36,634 nucleotides of DNA from a virus. The stretch covers positions 1 to 36,634 of IMG/VR virus record IMGVR_UViG_3300009285_016356; one strand, written 5' to 3'. Of the stretch, positions 1-7,569 are shown in pieces. A program made the translations under genes and the position numbers. Numbering within the stretch: the stretch's first letter is position 1; each line of letters opens with the position of its first letter. The notes beneath the pieces were generated by a model. It ran no database searches and had not been told where the DNA came from. It saw only the letters and a program-made list of their open reading frames with translations.

Positions 1-780
1 TTGAAGGCTGCAGGCATCGCAGCAGAGCGCATCGACGGGGTGAACGGACTCGCGGTGCCGCACGACCTGCGCGAGTACTTCTTCGAGAACGACAAGCTTT
101 GCTCTTCGCTGAAGCCAGGCGAGGTGGGTTGCTATGCGAGCCACCTGAAGGCACTCAAGACTCTCCTCGCGCGCGGGCTCGATTATGCTCTCGTCGTCGA
201 GGACGACGCCATCCTGCCGCACGATCTTCCGCAGATCGTGCAGACGGTGTTGGCCAATGCCCCGCCGGCCTGGGACTACATCCACCTGTCGGGCGACGTA
301 CAGCGCGCTTTCAAGCCCGTCGCATCGCTGGGAGTGACCGGCAAGCTGGTCCGCTATTCGCGTGTCCCTGGTGGCACCGTCGGCTATTTGATCAGTCGCG
401 AAGGCGCGCGGAAGTTCCTCGTGCCATCGAAGCGCATATGGCCGATCGATACCGATTTCCGGCGGCCGTGGACATTCCGGTTGGACATATTCGGGGTGCA
501 TCCGAGGGTCATCAATCATAGCGACGACCTGGGCTCACCGATCCAGGCGCTGGGGGGCAGGGCCCGTCAGCGCCGCGGGCTTCCGAAGCCTTCGCGGCAT
601 TCCTTGACAGGAAATCCGCTTCATAGCCTGGGCGGTGCCTATCACAATATCCGCTCGCTGGGTCTGGTTTGGTGGGCGGTCTGCTGCTGGCGGAACTTGC
701 AGCGGAAGCTCTTGGGCTCCAAGGCGAGCGCCGCGCGAGAGCAGGAAGCGGCCGTCGCTGTCAGATCGGGTGCGCTGTAG
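1..780 (+). CDS. Glycosyltransferase family 25 (LPS biosynthesis type), probably 5'-truncated by the window
   Basis: The frame is open from base 1 (a TTG) to a TAG at 778-780, so the true start is probably upstream. Residues 40-52 carry the GT25 signature (GEVGC..SHLKAL), and residues 65-70 give VVEDDA, the acidic nucleotide-sugar/metal-binding stretch of the family. A second acidic segment follows (PIDTDFRR). Members transfer galactose or other sugars onto lipopolysaccharide cores or capsule at the inner face of the cytoplasmic membrane. The basic C-terminal tail, about 80 residues, is not recognisable. It is host DNA outside the prophage, in tandem with a capsule-type gene, which suggests a surface polysaccharide locus. 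The family is clear; the acceptor sugar cannot be told. Confidence 0.85.
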   Translation: MKAAGIAAERIDGVNGLAVPHDLREYFFENDKLCSSLKPGEVGCYASHLKALKTLLARGLDYALVVEDDAILPHDLPQIVQTVLANAPPAWDYIHLSGDVQRAFKPVASLGVTGKLVRYSRVPGGTVGYLISREGARKFLVPSKRIWPIDTDFRRPWTFRLDIFGVHPRVINHSDDLGSPIQALGGRARQRRGLPKPSRHSLTGNPLHSLGGAYHNIRSLGLVWWAVCCWRNLQRKLLGSKASAAREQEAAVAVRSGAL

Positions 781-899
781 CGCGTAAGTGCGTGCGTCTT
801 GCTCGCGTGTAAGTCTACAGTTCGAGCCAACTCGCGGGACAATACTCTCAACGTTCGCGTGTGCGTGTCTCGGGTGAACAATTTGCTGGTGCTCGATTT

Positions 900-2066
900 A
901 TGTTTGGCCTGATCAAGCTGCCAAAGGCGCATCCTGAAGTCGTGGCGACGCTTCGGTCTGCCATCGACGACGCCGTCGAGATAAGGTCTATCAAACCGAA
1001 TTCCCCGTTCGACATTGCAAGAGGACTGGCTCCATCGTCGAGCCCTCATATCGATCAGCTTGCCGATCTGTTCGAGTTGATGCGCGAAGGGGCAAAAGAA
1101 CCGTATCACCACAGGTTGATCCAAGACGTGGATCGCAGAACGGCCTCATGGCTTCTACACCGCATGCGCTTTGAGTTGAGAGCGCGGACTGCACGCCATA
1201 GAATCGAGGAAGCGAAGCTCCGAGGTGCGGTGACCTGGAATGGTCAGGTAGATGACGCAGCGATTGTCGCTCACGTGCTTCAACGGCTTGGCGTTCCAAC
1301 GCTCTACGCTGAGCTTTCTCCCTTCAAAGGACGCTATTTTCTCGATTTCGAAGGCGTAAATGCCGCCTCGTCGCTGCAGAGCGTGCGGCCCGAAGAACTC
1401 GATCCGTACGAGGATGAAGAGGATCTGTTTGGTCGCTTGAAAGACAGCTACCTTGGGCGACGAACGTCATCGAGCGCTGTGCAGGATCCCAGCGGCTTGC
1501 CGCGCGACTTTGTTTTTGCCGCTCTGCAAGTTCCTACCGACACTCAAATCATACTCCATGGCGGCGCGATACGCCGTCAAACTGAGTACGTGTCTTTGCT
1601 CGGCGAGTTGCTGCCGTTGTTGCCCCCTGGTACCGCGCTCGTCGTCAAACCTCATCCCATGTCACCGTATAGCGACGCGTATTTGAGGCGTGCCATAGGT
1701 CGAGAGGTTTTCGTAGCCAGCGGCTATGAGACGCGCGACCTGCTCGAGCGTTGCAGGGCGATCGTAACGGTCAACAGCAGCATAGGTGTGGACGGGTTCT
1801 TGTTCGACAAGCCGGTGATCGCAGTTGGGAATGCGCCTTGGGTCAAACCCGCGCTTGCGATGCGCGCGAGCACGGCCGTGGAAATCGCGACGTCTATTGC
1901 AAGCTTGCCCAAGTTCGAAAAACGTCTGCGCCAGAGGTTTCTGGCGCACTGGTTTCACGCCTACACATGGCAGCAGTTCGAGAAGCCGGCCGTGTTGAGG
2001 GAATTCGTCGCCCGGAAGCTTGAGGTCGCGCAGCAGCGTCTAGCCCCCCCGGCGATGGCTTCATGA
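900..2066 (+). CDS. Capsular polysaccharide biosynthesis protein (KpsC/KpsS-like, Capsule_synth family)
   Basis: The middle and C-terminal parts match the Capsule_synth family (Kdo transferases and relatives): a W-N-G segment, a D-x-x-GVN-x-x-SSL segment, then a GT-B-like C-terminal half with an ILHGG motif, VVKPHP (a typical donor-site motif) and TVNSSIGVDGFLFDKPVIAVG. KpsC/KpsS start capsule export by adding beta-Kdo to phosphatidylglycerol. At 388 aa it is near the usual size of a KpsS-type protein. The ATG at 900 is used here; a GTG at 861 in the same frame would add 13 residues, and neither has a clear ribosome-binding site. It lies 119 bp after the GT25 gene and is the last host gene before the prophage. 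Confidence 0.8.
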   Translation: MFGLIKLPKAHPEVVATLRSAIDDAVEIRSIKPNSPFDIARGLAPSSSPHIDQLADLFELMREGAKEPYHHRLIQDVDRRTASWLLHRMRFELRARTARHRIEEAKLRGAVTWNGQVDDAAIVAHVLQRLGVPTLYAELSPFKGRYFLDFEGVNAASSLQSVRPEELDPYEDEEDLFGRLKDSYLGRRTSSSAVQDPSGLPRDFVFAALQVPTDTQIILHGGAIRRQTEYVSLLGELLPLLPPGTALVVKPHPMSPYSDAYLRRAIGREVFVASGYETRDLLERCRAIVTVNSSIGVDGFLFDKPVIAVGNAPWVKPALAMRASTAVEIATSIASLPKFEKRLRQRFLAHWFHAYTWQQFEKPAVLREFVARKLEVAQQRLAPPAMAS

Positions 2067-2114
2067 GCCGAAACGTGCGCCCGGTGTCGGCAGCGTTGGC
2101 CATGTGATTGGGAG

Positions 2115-2162
2115 TGGCGATCCCGGCAGGATTCGAACCTGCGACCCTCTGCTTAGAAGGCA
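2115..2162 (-). other. attL: 3' fragment of tRNA-Arg(TCT) left by prophage integration
   Basis: Read on the minus strand, these 48 bases are the 3' half of a tRNA: anticodon loop CTTCTAA (anticodon TCT, arginine), a variable region, a T-arm with GCAGG/CCTGC around TTCGAAT, the 3' acceptor strand CGGGATC, discriminator G and an encoded CCA. The 5' half is missing: no GATCCCG acceptor strand or D-arm is found between 2163 and 2230. The break lies at the anticodon stem, a standard tyrosine-recombinase attachment point. With the integrase gene 95 bp away this is the left attachment site; an intact tRNA-Arg(TCT) is expected at the right prophage end, outside the window. Confidence 0.85.
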
Positions 2163-2256
2163 AGGCCGCTGCCATGGGATTCAACGCCCATTCCGAGGTT
2201 TCTCGGTCTGTTCGCGACACCATATATCAGAGGCTTAGCACACACATCGGAATGGC

Positions 2257-3468
2257 TTAAGCCGTCTCGCGCGCGGGTGTTTCGGTCTGCTCGTCGAGCC
2301 ATGCGCGGCGCTTGCGGGCCGCAATGAGGCGCTGGGCTTCCGACCGTTTGATGTACCGGCGCTTGGCGTTCGGCGTGGTGTGGCCTGACATCGCCATTTC
2401 CTGCGTCTCGGTCAGATCGGAATCGGCAATCTCGTTCAGGCCGGCGCGGCGGCAGGCGTCCAGTGTGAGCCAGTCCGGCAGGCCGGCGGCGCGCGCCGCA
2501 TCGCGAACCCGGGCGCGGGCGTCCCGCATCTTGAACGACCGCGCCGGGCCAAGTGTGCCTTTGTATCGGTTGACGATCGGCCGAAACAACACGATGGCGA
2601 CGCCGAGGCGGGGGAGCTGGTCGAGGTAAGCGGTCAGCAGGGGGCTGAACTCGCCGTCGCCGTCCGACAGGGCCGCCCAGGTCATGACGCCGGTCTTATG
2701 GTGCTCGATGCGCACGAAGTTGGGCCGCTCGGCCGGGCGATAGTCGGTCCAGGCCAGATGGCCGGCAATGACGTTCTCCGGCCGCTGCATCCACTCAAGG
2801 CATACCAGCGGGGCGACGGCCAGATGCAGCTCGCCCGCGTCGACGAGCGCCTTGTGGAGCGCGATCGCCTGCTCGCGGGTGGCTGCCGGGCGCTCGCCGC
2901 TGCCATAGACCAGCTCGACATCGCGAAATGGGTTCACCGCCGGCACGTCATTCGGATAGAGCCGCGCGACGACGTCCCACGCGCGCGCCGTTCGCAAAAT
3001 GCTCAGGTTGGCGGCGCGCGTGCGCGTGCCGCGCTTGCCGGTGCGCAGCCGGGCATACAGCTTGTCGACGGCGCGCGCGTCGATCGTCTTGACGGCTGCT
3101 TCGCCGACGGTGCCGCCGGACTTTCGTTCCAGGGCGGTGATGTATCCAAACGCGCGCTCATAGTCGGGCTGTGACCGCATAGATACCTTGGCCCAGGCCG
3201 GCGATCGCTTGTAGCGCTCAATCAGCCAGTTCAGCGTGCCGAAACCCGGCTGCAGGTCAAGCTCGCGCGGTTCGCCGCGACCGGCGCGCCAGTCGTCCAA
3301 ATGACGGTTCAGCTCGTCGGCGCGCGCCTTGGCGGTGGCGTAGTCATGACCGAGATTTTCGGCGTGCAGCTTGAACCCCTGCCGGAAGTCGGAGGCGAGC
3401 GGTCGCCAGTAGTAGGCGACGGCACCCGAGGCCAGCCGTTTCTCGACCATGTAGCGGGGCCAGCCCAT
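2257..3468 (-). CDS. int: Tyrosine recombinase (phage integrase)
   Basis: A 403-residue site-specific recombinase. The N-terminal arm-binding and core-binding regions (about 1-180) precede a catalytic domain with the expected order of residues: R229 (MQRPENV), the beta-hairpin K259 (HHKTG), R340/R341 (LDACRRAG, where the usual first His of H-x-x-R is Asp), H363 (SGH) and the nucleophile Y372 (RRYI). It integrates and, with an excisionase, excises the prophage. The ATG at 3468 is preferred over the longer upstream reading because it overlaps the stop of the excisionase-like gene (TAATG), giving translational coupling. It is the last gene of the leftward operon and lies next to attL, the classic int-att arrangement. 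Confidence 0.93.
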   Translation of the reverse strand: MGWPRYMVEKRLASGAVAYYWRPLASDFRQGFKLHAENLGHDYATAKARADELNRHLDDWRAGRGEPRELDLQPGFGTLNWLIERYKRSPAWAKVSMRSQPDYERAFGYITALERKSGGTVGEAAVKTIDARAVDKLYARLRTGKRGTRTRAANLSILRTARAWDVVARLYPNDVPAVNPFRDVELVYGSGERPAATREQAIALHKALVDAGELHLAVAPLVCLEWMQRPENVIAGHLAWTDYRPAERPNFVRIEHHKTGVMTWAALSDGDGEFSPLLTAYLDQLPRLGVAIVLFRPIVNRYKGTLGPARSFKMRDARARVRDAARAAGLPDWLTLDACRRAGLNEIADSDLTETQEMAMSGHTTPNAKRRYIKRSEAQRLIAARKRRAWLDEQTETPARETA

Positions 3469-3701
3469 TACAAGTCGTCGGCGAGGGATAGGGCCCGGCC
3501 GGGGCCGGTCCGCGTCGGATACCTGTCGAGGTGGTCCTTGTCCCATTTCCGGCTGCGCCCTACGCCCGCGATCGGGGCAGGGTACTCCGTCCCGACCTTC
3601 CGAAGGAAGGCCTCGACCGACACTTCATCCACATAGGCGGCGGCCGTCTTGGCCCTCATGAACCGGGGCCAAGCGCCAGGAGGGGCAGCGGGGCTAGTCA
3701 T
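3468..3701 (-). CDS. Excisionase-like helix-turn-helix protein
   Basis: This 77-residue protein contains a MerR/AlpA-type segment (about 15-62): a helix with KTAAAYVD, a turn, then FLRKVG, and the basic SRKWDKDHLDRYP, which resembles the 'W.k.dld.yi' ending of excisionase/AlpA domains. Such proteins bend DNA at the attachment site and set the direction of recombination. The gene directly precedes the integrase with a one-base overlap, and its ATG overlaps the stop of the upstream gene by four bases (ATGA), so it is embedded in the operon. An internal ATG at 3659 would give a shorter form with the whole domain. The function is inferred from domain type and position. Confidence 0.7.
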   Translation of the reverse strand: MTSPAAPPGAWPRFMRAKTAAAYVDEVSVEAFLRKVGTEYPAPIAGVGRSRKWDKDHLDRYPTRTGPGRALSLADDL

Positions 3702-4936
3702 ACGGCCCCCGCCGGCTCAGGGAGGCGCTGGGGAGCGGCATCGTCGAGGAAGCCACGTCCCGGCATGCCATTGTGTTCGATGCCGTCGAGGAGGCGGCCG
3801 GCGGCTTTCTTGCCGACGCGGAACGCCAGCATGGCTCCCGTCCCAGCTAAGAATGCATTGCGGCCGTTGGGGTCGCAGTGCAGCCCGTCGTGGCGCAGGC
3901 AAAGGGTCTCGACCGTACAAGTTCGACCGTAGCAATCGTCGAGCGCGTCCTGGCTTTCGTTGCTCTTGGCCAGCCGGTTACTGCGATACACGCGGTTGAT
4001 ATCGGTGTCCGACATTTCGCAGACCGGCCACCAATCCCCCCACTGCTTGAAGAAGAACGGTACGCCAGCAGCGACGCACTGGTCGCGCAGGGAGCGCGCC
4101 CAGTCGGGATGCATCGGGCGCGAGCCGTGCTGGCTCTCGCCGCCGACGATGACCCAATCGAGACCGCTCTTGAGCACGCCGTCGCATCCACCTGACGGGT
4201 CGTAATGGAGTGGGCACTTCCAATCGTCCCAGATGATGCTCGGGTCAGCGGAAGGGTCGCCGCGCCAAAGGCGGGCGGGGCTCATGTCGCACTGATCGCA
4301 GACCCGGTGATTACGCAGGTCGATCGGTCCGAGCAGCGGCTCAAGCGAGACGAAGCGCACGGCCGCCGGCGTCGCCAGCAGGTCAGGAACGCGCGCGTCG
4401 GCTTCCTGCTGACGCTCGGCCGAGACGCCGAGCCAGACGTTGGGGAGGGGCCAAGTAGGAATGAACGGCTCGCGTCTATAGACGTCGTCGCGTGCGGGAT
4501 TGAATGCAACCATCCAGTGCCATTGGCGGTGCGGCGCCATCTTTGAGGCACAGTACGCCTGCATCCGAGCCGAGCGCTTCGTCAGCACCTGAAACGTGTG
4601 CTGCGGGCACAGCGCCATGACGGCGAACACCTTGTCGATCCACTCGTCGGGCACGGACTCGTGGAACAGGTCGCCGTGCGCGCAGACGAAGATCATGCGC
4701 GACCGCTTCCACTTCAGCGGCTCCAGCAACGCCTTCTCATTGAAGCGCACCTCTCCGGTCCACACCGGTCCGGCCTTCGACGGCTTGGTGAGGCCGGCGC
4801 GCGTCGGATGGTTCTTGAGCCGCGTGCCGGCGAGCTTCATCGCGTAGCAGTTGGTGCAGCCCGGCGAAACGATGGAGCAGCCCGTGATCGGGTTCCACGT
4901 CGCGTCGGTCCATTCGATCGTGGAGTGCTCAGCCAT
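3698..4936 (-). CDS. Phage Gp37/Gp68 family protein (DUF5131)
   Basis: Residues 4-30 carry the family's opening: HSTIEWTDATWNP followed by cysteines C20, C27 and C30 (the last two as CTNCYA). Later family blocks are visible: FVCAHGDLFHESVP, TKRSARM, PLPNVWLGVS, FVSLEPLLGPIDL, WVIVGGESQHGSRP, GVPFFFKQWG. The protein is common in phages and mobile elements; the N-terminal cysteine cluster suggests metal or Fe-S binding, but the reaction is not established. The start at 4936 is chosen because it overlaps the upstream gene by eight bases (ATGGCTGA) and begins exactly at the conserved N-terminus; the open frame extends about 320 bases further upstream without homology. A C-terminal segment of about 100 residues (after FFFKQWGDWWP) includes a cysteine-rich stretch. 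Confidence 0.88.
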   Translation of the reverse strand: MAEHSTIEWTDATWNPITGCSIVSPGCTNCYAMKLAGTRLKNHPTRAGLTKPSKAGPVWTGEVRFNEKALLEPLKWKRSRMIFVCAHGDLFHESVPDEWIDKVFAVMALCPQHTFQVLTKRSARMQAYCASKMAPHRQWHWMVAFNPARDDVYRREPFIPTWPLPNVWLGVSAERQQEADARVPDLLATPAAVRFVSLEPLLGPIDLRNHRVCDQCDMSPARLWRGDPSADPSIIWDDWKCPLHYDPSGGCDGVLKSGLDWVIVGGESQHGSRPMHPDWARSLRDQCVAAGVPFFFKQWGDWWPVCEMSDTDINRVYRSNRLAKSNESQDALDDCYGRTCTVETLCLRHDGLHCDPNGRNAFLAGTGAMLAFRVGKKAAGRLLDGIEHNGMPGRGFLDDAAPQRLPEPAGAV

Positions 4937-5216
4937 TGGCGCCTCCATTGTGCCGGCGCTCCAGCTTGTCCCACTCATCGTCGGAGGTCGGCCATGCGGT
5001 CGAGCGGAGGATGTCGAGCGCGCTGTCGATCTTGGCGCGCACGTCTGCCAAACGCGCCCGCGCCATCGACGGGTCGCTGAGAACACCCCAGCCGTTGAAC
5101 GAGTAGTTGAAGCCCTGAAGCAGGCGGTGCGCTTCGGTGACCGCCTCGAACACGGCGTCCGTCCGCTTCGAAAGCTCGTTGATGGAGCATTTCTCGGCAA
5201 CGATGTTCTCAGCCAC
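4929..5216 (-). CDS. Small hypothetical phage protein, 95 aa
   Basis: It starts with GTG at 5216, which sits in an eight-base overlap (GTGGCTGA) with the stop of the upstream 40-residue gene, and it ends in an identical type of overlap with the Gp37/Gp68 gene. The protein is largely helical (NELSKRTDAVFEAVTEAHRLL; ARLADVRAKIDSALDIL) with no recognisable catalytic motif. It could be a small partner of a neighbour. The strict overlaps and the GC-rich third codon positions support it as a real gene; I do not recognise the family. Confidence 0.65.
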   Translation of the reverse strand: MAENIVAEKCSINELSKRTDAVFEAVTEAHRLLQGFNYSFNGWGVLSDPSMARARLADVRAKIDSALDILRSTAWPTSDDEWDKLERRHNGGANG

Positions 5217-5331
5217 GGATCGTCCTCCATGCGTTGATCAGCGCGCAACGCAGCCACCAGCGGGGGCCGAGCGCGCGCACGTTCCAGAGGAAAGATTGCA
5301 GCGAGCGCAGGGGCGGTGGGCGGTCAGTCAT
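5209..5331 (-). CDS. Very small protein, 40 aa
   Basis: ATG at 5331 to TGA at 5209-5211 encodes a 40-residue basic protein rich in Trp, Leu and Arg (FLWNVRALGPRWWLR, INAWRTIRG). The start lies just inside the end of the upstream Cys-rich gene and the stop overlaps the GTG of the downstream gene, so it fills the only gap in an otherwise fully overlapping operon. The amphipathic, Trp-rich sequence could be membrane-associated. It has no recognisable family, and it is supported mainly by position. Confidence 0.55.
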   Translation of the reverse strand: MTDRPPPLRSLQSFLWNVRALGPRWWLRCALINAWRTIRG

Positions 5332-5560
5332 CGGCCGCCTCGTCGGTCGCGCTGCCGGTGCCGTCACAGCCATCGCACGAGCATGGCTCCGCATCGGGGC
5401 CGCACATGCAATCGGTGACGGCAGATTTACAGCAGAGGCAGACATGGCCGGTGCCATCGCACGTGGTGCAGGAATCGCAGAGTGCATCGAACGCCGCGAG
5501 CACCCTGCCACCATAGCTGCCGTCGTTCGCTTCGACGGGCTTGCGCTTCGGGATCGCCAT
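5324..5560 (-). CDS. Cys-rich zinc-ribbon-like protein, 78 aa
   Basis: After a short basic N-terminus the protein has repeated CxxC-type pairs: CDSCTTCDGTGHVCLCC, then CMC, CSCDGCDGTG. The CDGTG units are like those of DnaJ-type zinc-binding repeats. It probably binds one or two zinc ions; the acidic tail (ATDEAADD) is disordered-looking. It starts 3 bp after the stop of the membrane-protein gene upstream and overlaps the 40-aa gene downstream, so it belongs to the leftward operon. The role is unknown; zinc-binding adaptor or DNA/RNA binding are both possible. Confidence 0.65.
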   Translation of the reverse strand: MAIPKRKPVEANDGSYGGRVLAAFDALCDSCTTCDGTGHVCLCCKSAVTDCMCGPDAEPCSCDGCDGTGSATDEAADD

Positions 5561-5563
5561 GAC

Positions 5564-5758
5564 TCAGAGCCCTTTCCATTTCGCTCGGTCGCGGGCGTCT
5601 TCGTCGCCCTCATAAACCGCGAATAGCTCCAGCTTCCGCCATGCCCAAATGAGAGCCAGCAGTGGTGCGATCAGCGCGAGAAACAGCAGGAAAACCAATC
5701 CGCCGACCAGCGGCGGGAGCGCCAAGATCGCTCGACAAACGCCTCTCAGAATCCGCAT
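5564..5758 (-). CDS. Small membrane protein, 64 aa
   Basis: Residues about 10-40 form a long, very hydrophobic stretch (ILALPPLVGGLVFLLFLALIA, then PLLALIWAW), one long or two short membrane helices, followed by a charged cytoplasmic-type tail (EGDEDARDRAKWKGL). The ATG at 5758 shares one base with the stop of the preceding gene (TGATG). Small membrane proteins of lysogeny operons often act in superinfection exclusion, but nothing here shows that specifically. Confidence 0.65.
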   Translation of the reverse strand: MRILRGVCRAILALPPLVGGLVFLLFLALIAPLLALIWAWRKLELFAVYEGDEDARDRAKWKGL

Positions 5759-6000
5759 CAGACCAGCCCCTTATCGCGGGCAAGCCATTCGGGCATGGAG
5801 ATCTCGCCGCAGCCGTCGATGCTGACCTGCCCGAGCGGCAGAGACATCCGGCGCGGGTTGCGGCCGTGCGTCATGATGTTGAGCACGTAGCCGTCCGAGT
5901 TTAGGATGTCGCACGTGATGCCGGTGCGCTCGCCGGTTATGTCCGCCGGCAGCGGCGGCCGCCGCCGCCGAGCGCCTTCGTGGTGGTGGTGTCTCGTCAT
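5758..6000 (-). CDS. Small hypothetical protein with His/Arg-rich N-terminus, 80 aa
   Basis: The start at 6000 is preferred because an AGGGGG ribosome-binding site lies a few bases upstream; a TTG at 6018 is in the same frame. The N-terminus has four consecutive His and an Arg cluster, then a compact domain (ITGERTGITCDILNSDGYV, MTHGRNPRRMSLPLGQV, IDGCGEISMPEWL) that looks like a small beta-rich fold. No family is recognised. The one-base TGATG overlap couples it to the membrane-protein gene downstream. Confidence 0.6.
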   Translation of the reverse strand: MTRHHHHEGARRRRPPLPADITGERTGITCDILNSDGYVLNIMTHGRNPRRMSLPLGQVSIDGCGEISMPEWLARDKGLV

Positions 6001-6054
6001 CTTGCCCCCTGAAATCAAAAAGGGGTGCGGGCCGCCGTGCCCACACCCCGCCCT

Positions 6055-6363
6055 CTACTTCCCCGCTGCAACCTGTTGCTGCGCCCCGCCGGAACCCAGG
6101 CGCTCGATGTCGTCAAGCTTGGCGAGCAGAGGGATGGCGCGCTCTTGTGCCTCGCGCGTCATCTGCCGCTCGCGCCAGCTCAGGCGCTGGCTTTGCCCGT
6201 GCAGCGTTGCGATCCGCAGCAACGCTTCGACCGTGGTTTTGATTTCGTTGCGCGCGCTCCACAGCCGCTCGCGTGCGCCGCTCTCGGCCGCCTCCGGCGT
6301 GCGCGCGTACGCAGCCAACGCACGCGCCATTTCATCGCCGGAGGTGTCCCGTGTGACTGACAT
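6055..6363 (-). CDS. Hypothetical phage protein, 102 aa
   Basis: A helical protein (ARALAAYARTPEAAESGARERLW, split by short turns; IKTTVEALLRIATLHGQ; LSWRERQMTREAQERAIPLLAKLDDIERL) consistent with a coiled-coil or small DNA-associated protein. It lies 8 bp after the upstream 185-aa gene and 54 bp before the next, and has the operon's codon use. No known family or catalytic motif was found. Confidence 0.6.
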   Translation of the reverse strand: MSVTRDTSGDEMARALAAYARTPEAAESGARERLWSARNEIKTTVEALLRIATLHGQSQRLSWRERQMTREAQERAIPLLAKLDDIERLGSGGAQQQVAAGK

Positions 6364-6371
6364 CGTTGACG

Positions 6372-6929
6372 CTACGCTGCCGCCGCGTCGCGGGCGGCCT
6401 GGAGGCGCTGGGCCACGTCGGCGAGCGAGTCAGGGCCGCCGATGGCACCGAGCGCGAACAGCACCTTGGTTGGGCTTGCGTCGTGGGCGATCTCGCACAG
6501 CATCTTGCGCGCGATTTCCGTGGCGAAAGTCTCATCGCACTCGGCTGCTGGCGTCCCGGTGAGGCGGGCGAAGCTCTGCATGGCGATGCCGGCGGTGTGG
6601 GCAGTGTTGGCGACGATCAGGTCGATGGGCTTGTGGAGCTTCGTGCCGGCAGGCTTGGTGGAAGCGGGTTCCTCCTGCCGGGGTGCTGTCGTGTCGCTCG
6701 GGGCCGGGCCGATCACGAGGCAGACTTCTTCGCCCGGGACGAGATGGACGACGCGCTCGTTCGACTTCTGGGGCTCGGGGCTGGATACACCGGCCCCGGC
6801 ATGGCCGGTCGTCGCTGGTCCGGCGTCGTTCGCTGGCGCCTCGGCCGTGAACGTGCCGGTGTGGCCGTTGGCATTCTCGCCACCGTGCAATTGGCCGCCA
6901 GAGATCGTGATGCTTGCACTTTCGGACAT
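6372..6929 (-). CDS. Hypothetical phage protein, 185 aa; first gene of the leftward operon
   Basis: The first 100 residues are low complexity, rich in Gly, Ala, Pro and Thr. The C-terminal 80 residues look folded (KPIDLIVANTAHTAGIAMQSF, ETFATEIARKMLCEIAHDA, VLFALGAIGGPDSLADVAQRL). A helix containing LIVANTAHTAGIAMQ followed by a four-helix-like region is all that can be said. It is the promoter-proximal gene of the operon and starts about 40 bp downstream of the repressor-controlled promoter near 6970-6998, so it is probably expressed as an early or lysogeny gene. Confidence 0.6.
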   Translation of the reverse strand: MSESASITISGGQLHGGENANGHTGTFTAEAPANDAGPATTGHAGAGVSSPEPQKSNERVVHLVPGEEVCLVIGPAPSDTTAPRQEEPASTKPAGTKLHKPIDLIVANTAHTAGIAMQSFARLTGTPAAECDETFATEIARKMLCEIAHDASPTKVLFALGAIGGPDSLADVAQRLQAARDAAAA

Positions 6930-6969
6930 TGTTCGCCTCCGCTATGGTTAAGGTCAGTGCAGTTACAAG

Positions 6970-6998
6970 CGGTAGGATATTTCCCATCGCTCGTCAAT
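6970..6998 (-). promoter_or_regulatory. Leftward promoter with internal operator half-site
   Basis: On the minus strand: TTGACG (6998-6993), a 17-base spacer, and TACCGC (6975-6970). The spacer contains GATGGGA AATA TCC, a degenerate copy of the ATGGGA-N4-TCCCAT operator that fills the spacer of the rightward promoter at 8246-8274. Both promoters therefore have the same architecture. It would drive the operon 6929 to 2257. The -10 is non-canonical, but the parallel with the rightward promoter supports it. Confidence 0.55.
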
Positions 6999-7000
6999 GC

Positions 7001-7023
7001 TTCCCATCACTGTTATGGGAAGC
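7001..7023. promoter_or_regulatory. Operator-like inverted repeat (CTTCCCAT / ATGGGAAG)
   Basis: A perfect 8-base inverted repeat, CTTCCCAT at 7001-7008 and ATGGGAAG at 7016-7023, separated by 7 bases. A further TTCCCAT stands 20 bp to the left at 6982. The hexamer ATGGGA/TCCCAT recurs at 8253-8268 near the repressor and Cro-like genes, so these are probably repressor-binding sites. The repeat lies 25 bp upstream of the secreted-protein start at 7048 and could control it and the leftward promoter together. Confidence 0.6.
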
Positions 7024-7047
7024 TCGCCATTGGAACGGGGGTGGGGG

Positions 7048-7569
7048 ATGTGGAAGTTCTGTTGTCGGGTATTGGTGGCGGCGCTACTGTTTCCGGTCGC
7101 ACCAGCGGTTGCGCAGTGGATGCACATGGCCGGCGAGGACGATCCCTTCGCCGGCGGCGCTCAGCAGATCGCTGGAGGCGTAGCGGACACAGGCGAAATG
7201 GTCATGTTCCGTTGCACAACTGGCAGCGATCTCGCGATGCTGTTCGTTTCAATCGAAAAGCCACCAGAGGATGCCGCCATCCTGGCGATGCTGGCCGCAT
7301 CCAAGGCCACGCTGCTCGTGATTGTGGACAACGATCCCGTCGTCGTTCTTCCTGCTGTCATCGACACGACGCCGGATCGACAACGTCTGCGCTACGTGTC
7401 CTCGTCCCCGCTCGTAGAAAGCATCACCGCGCGCGCTGCCGCGGCTAAGCGTCGGGTGGCTGTCGCGGTGGAAATCAACGGCAAGCGCGTATACAGCACG
7501 GCGGTCGCCGCGCGCGGTTCGGGACGCGAGCTCGGGAAGTTGACGCGAGCATGCAGGCTGGGGAGTTAG
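7048..7569 (+). CDS. Secreted hypothetical protein beside the repressor (possible lysogenic conversion gene)
   Basis: The ATG at 7048 follows a strong GGGGGTGGGGG ribosome-binding region and begins a classic signal peptide: MWKFCCR, a hydrophobic core VLVAALLFPVAPAVA, and a likely cut after AVAQ. An upstream in-frame ATG at 6997 would place the operator inside the coding region and spoil the signal peptide. The mature part, about 150 residues, is a beta-rich domain with two cysteines (MFRCTTG near the start, TRACRLGS at the end), perhaps a disulphide. The gene overlaps the stop of the repressor gene tail to tail by 3 bp and sits next to an operator. Periplasmic proteins in this position are often lysogenic conversion or exclusion factors; this is inference. 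Confidence 0.6.
   Translation: MWKFCCRVLVAALLFPVAPAVAQWMHMAGEDDPFAGGAQQIAGGVADTGEMVMFRCTTGSDLAMLFVSIEKPPEDAAILAMLAASKATLLVIVDNDPVVVLPAVIDTTPDRQRLRYVSSSPLVESITARAAAAKRRVAVAVEINGKRVYSTAVAARGSGRELGKLTRACRLGS

Noticed and set aside
2115-2225. A complete tRNA-Arg at the left prophage end
   Set aside because: The 3' half is perfect but no matching acceptor 5' strand or D-arm exists in the 65 bases upstream on the minus strand, so only a fragment is called.
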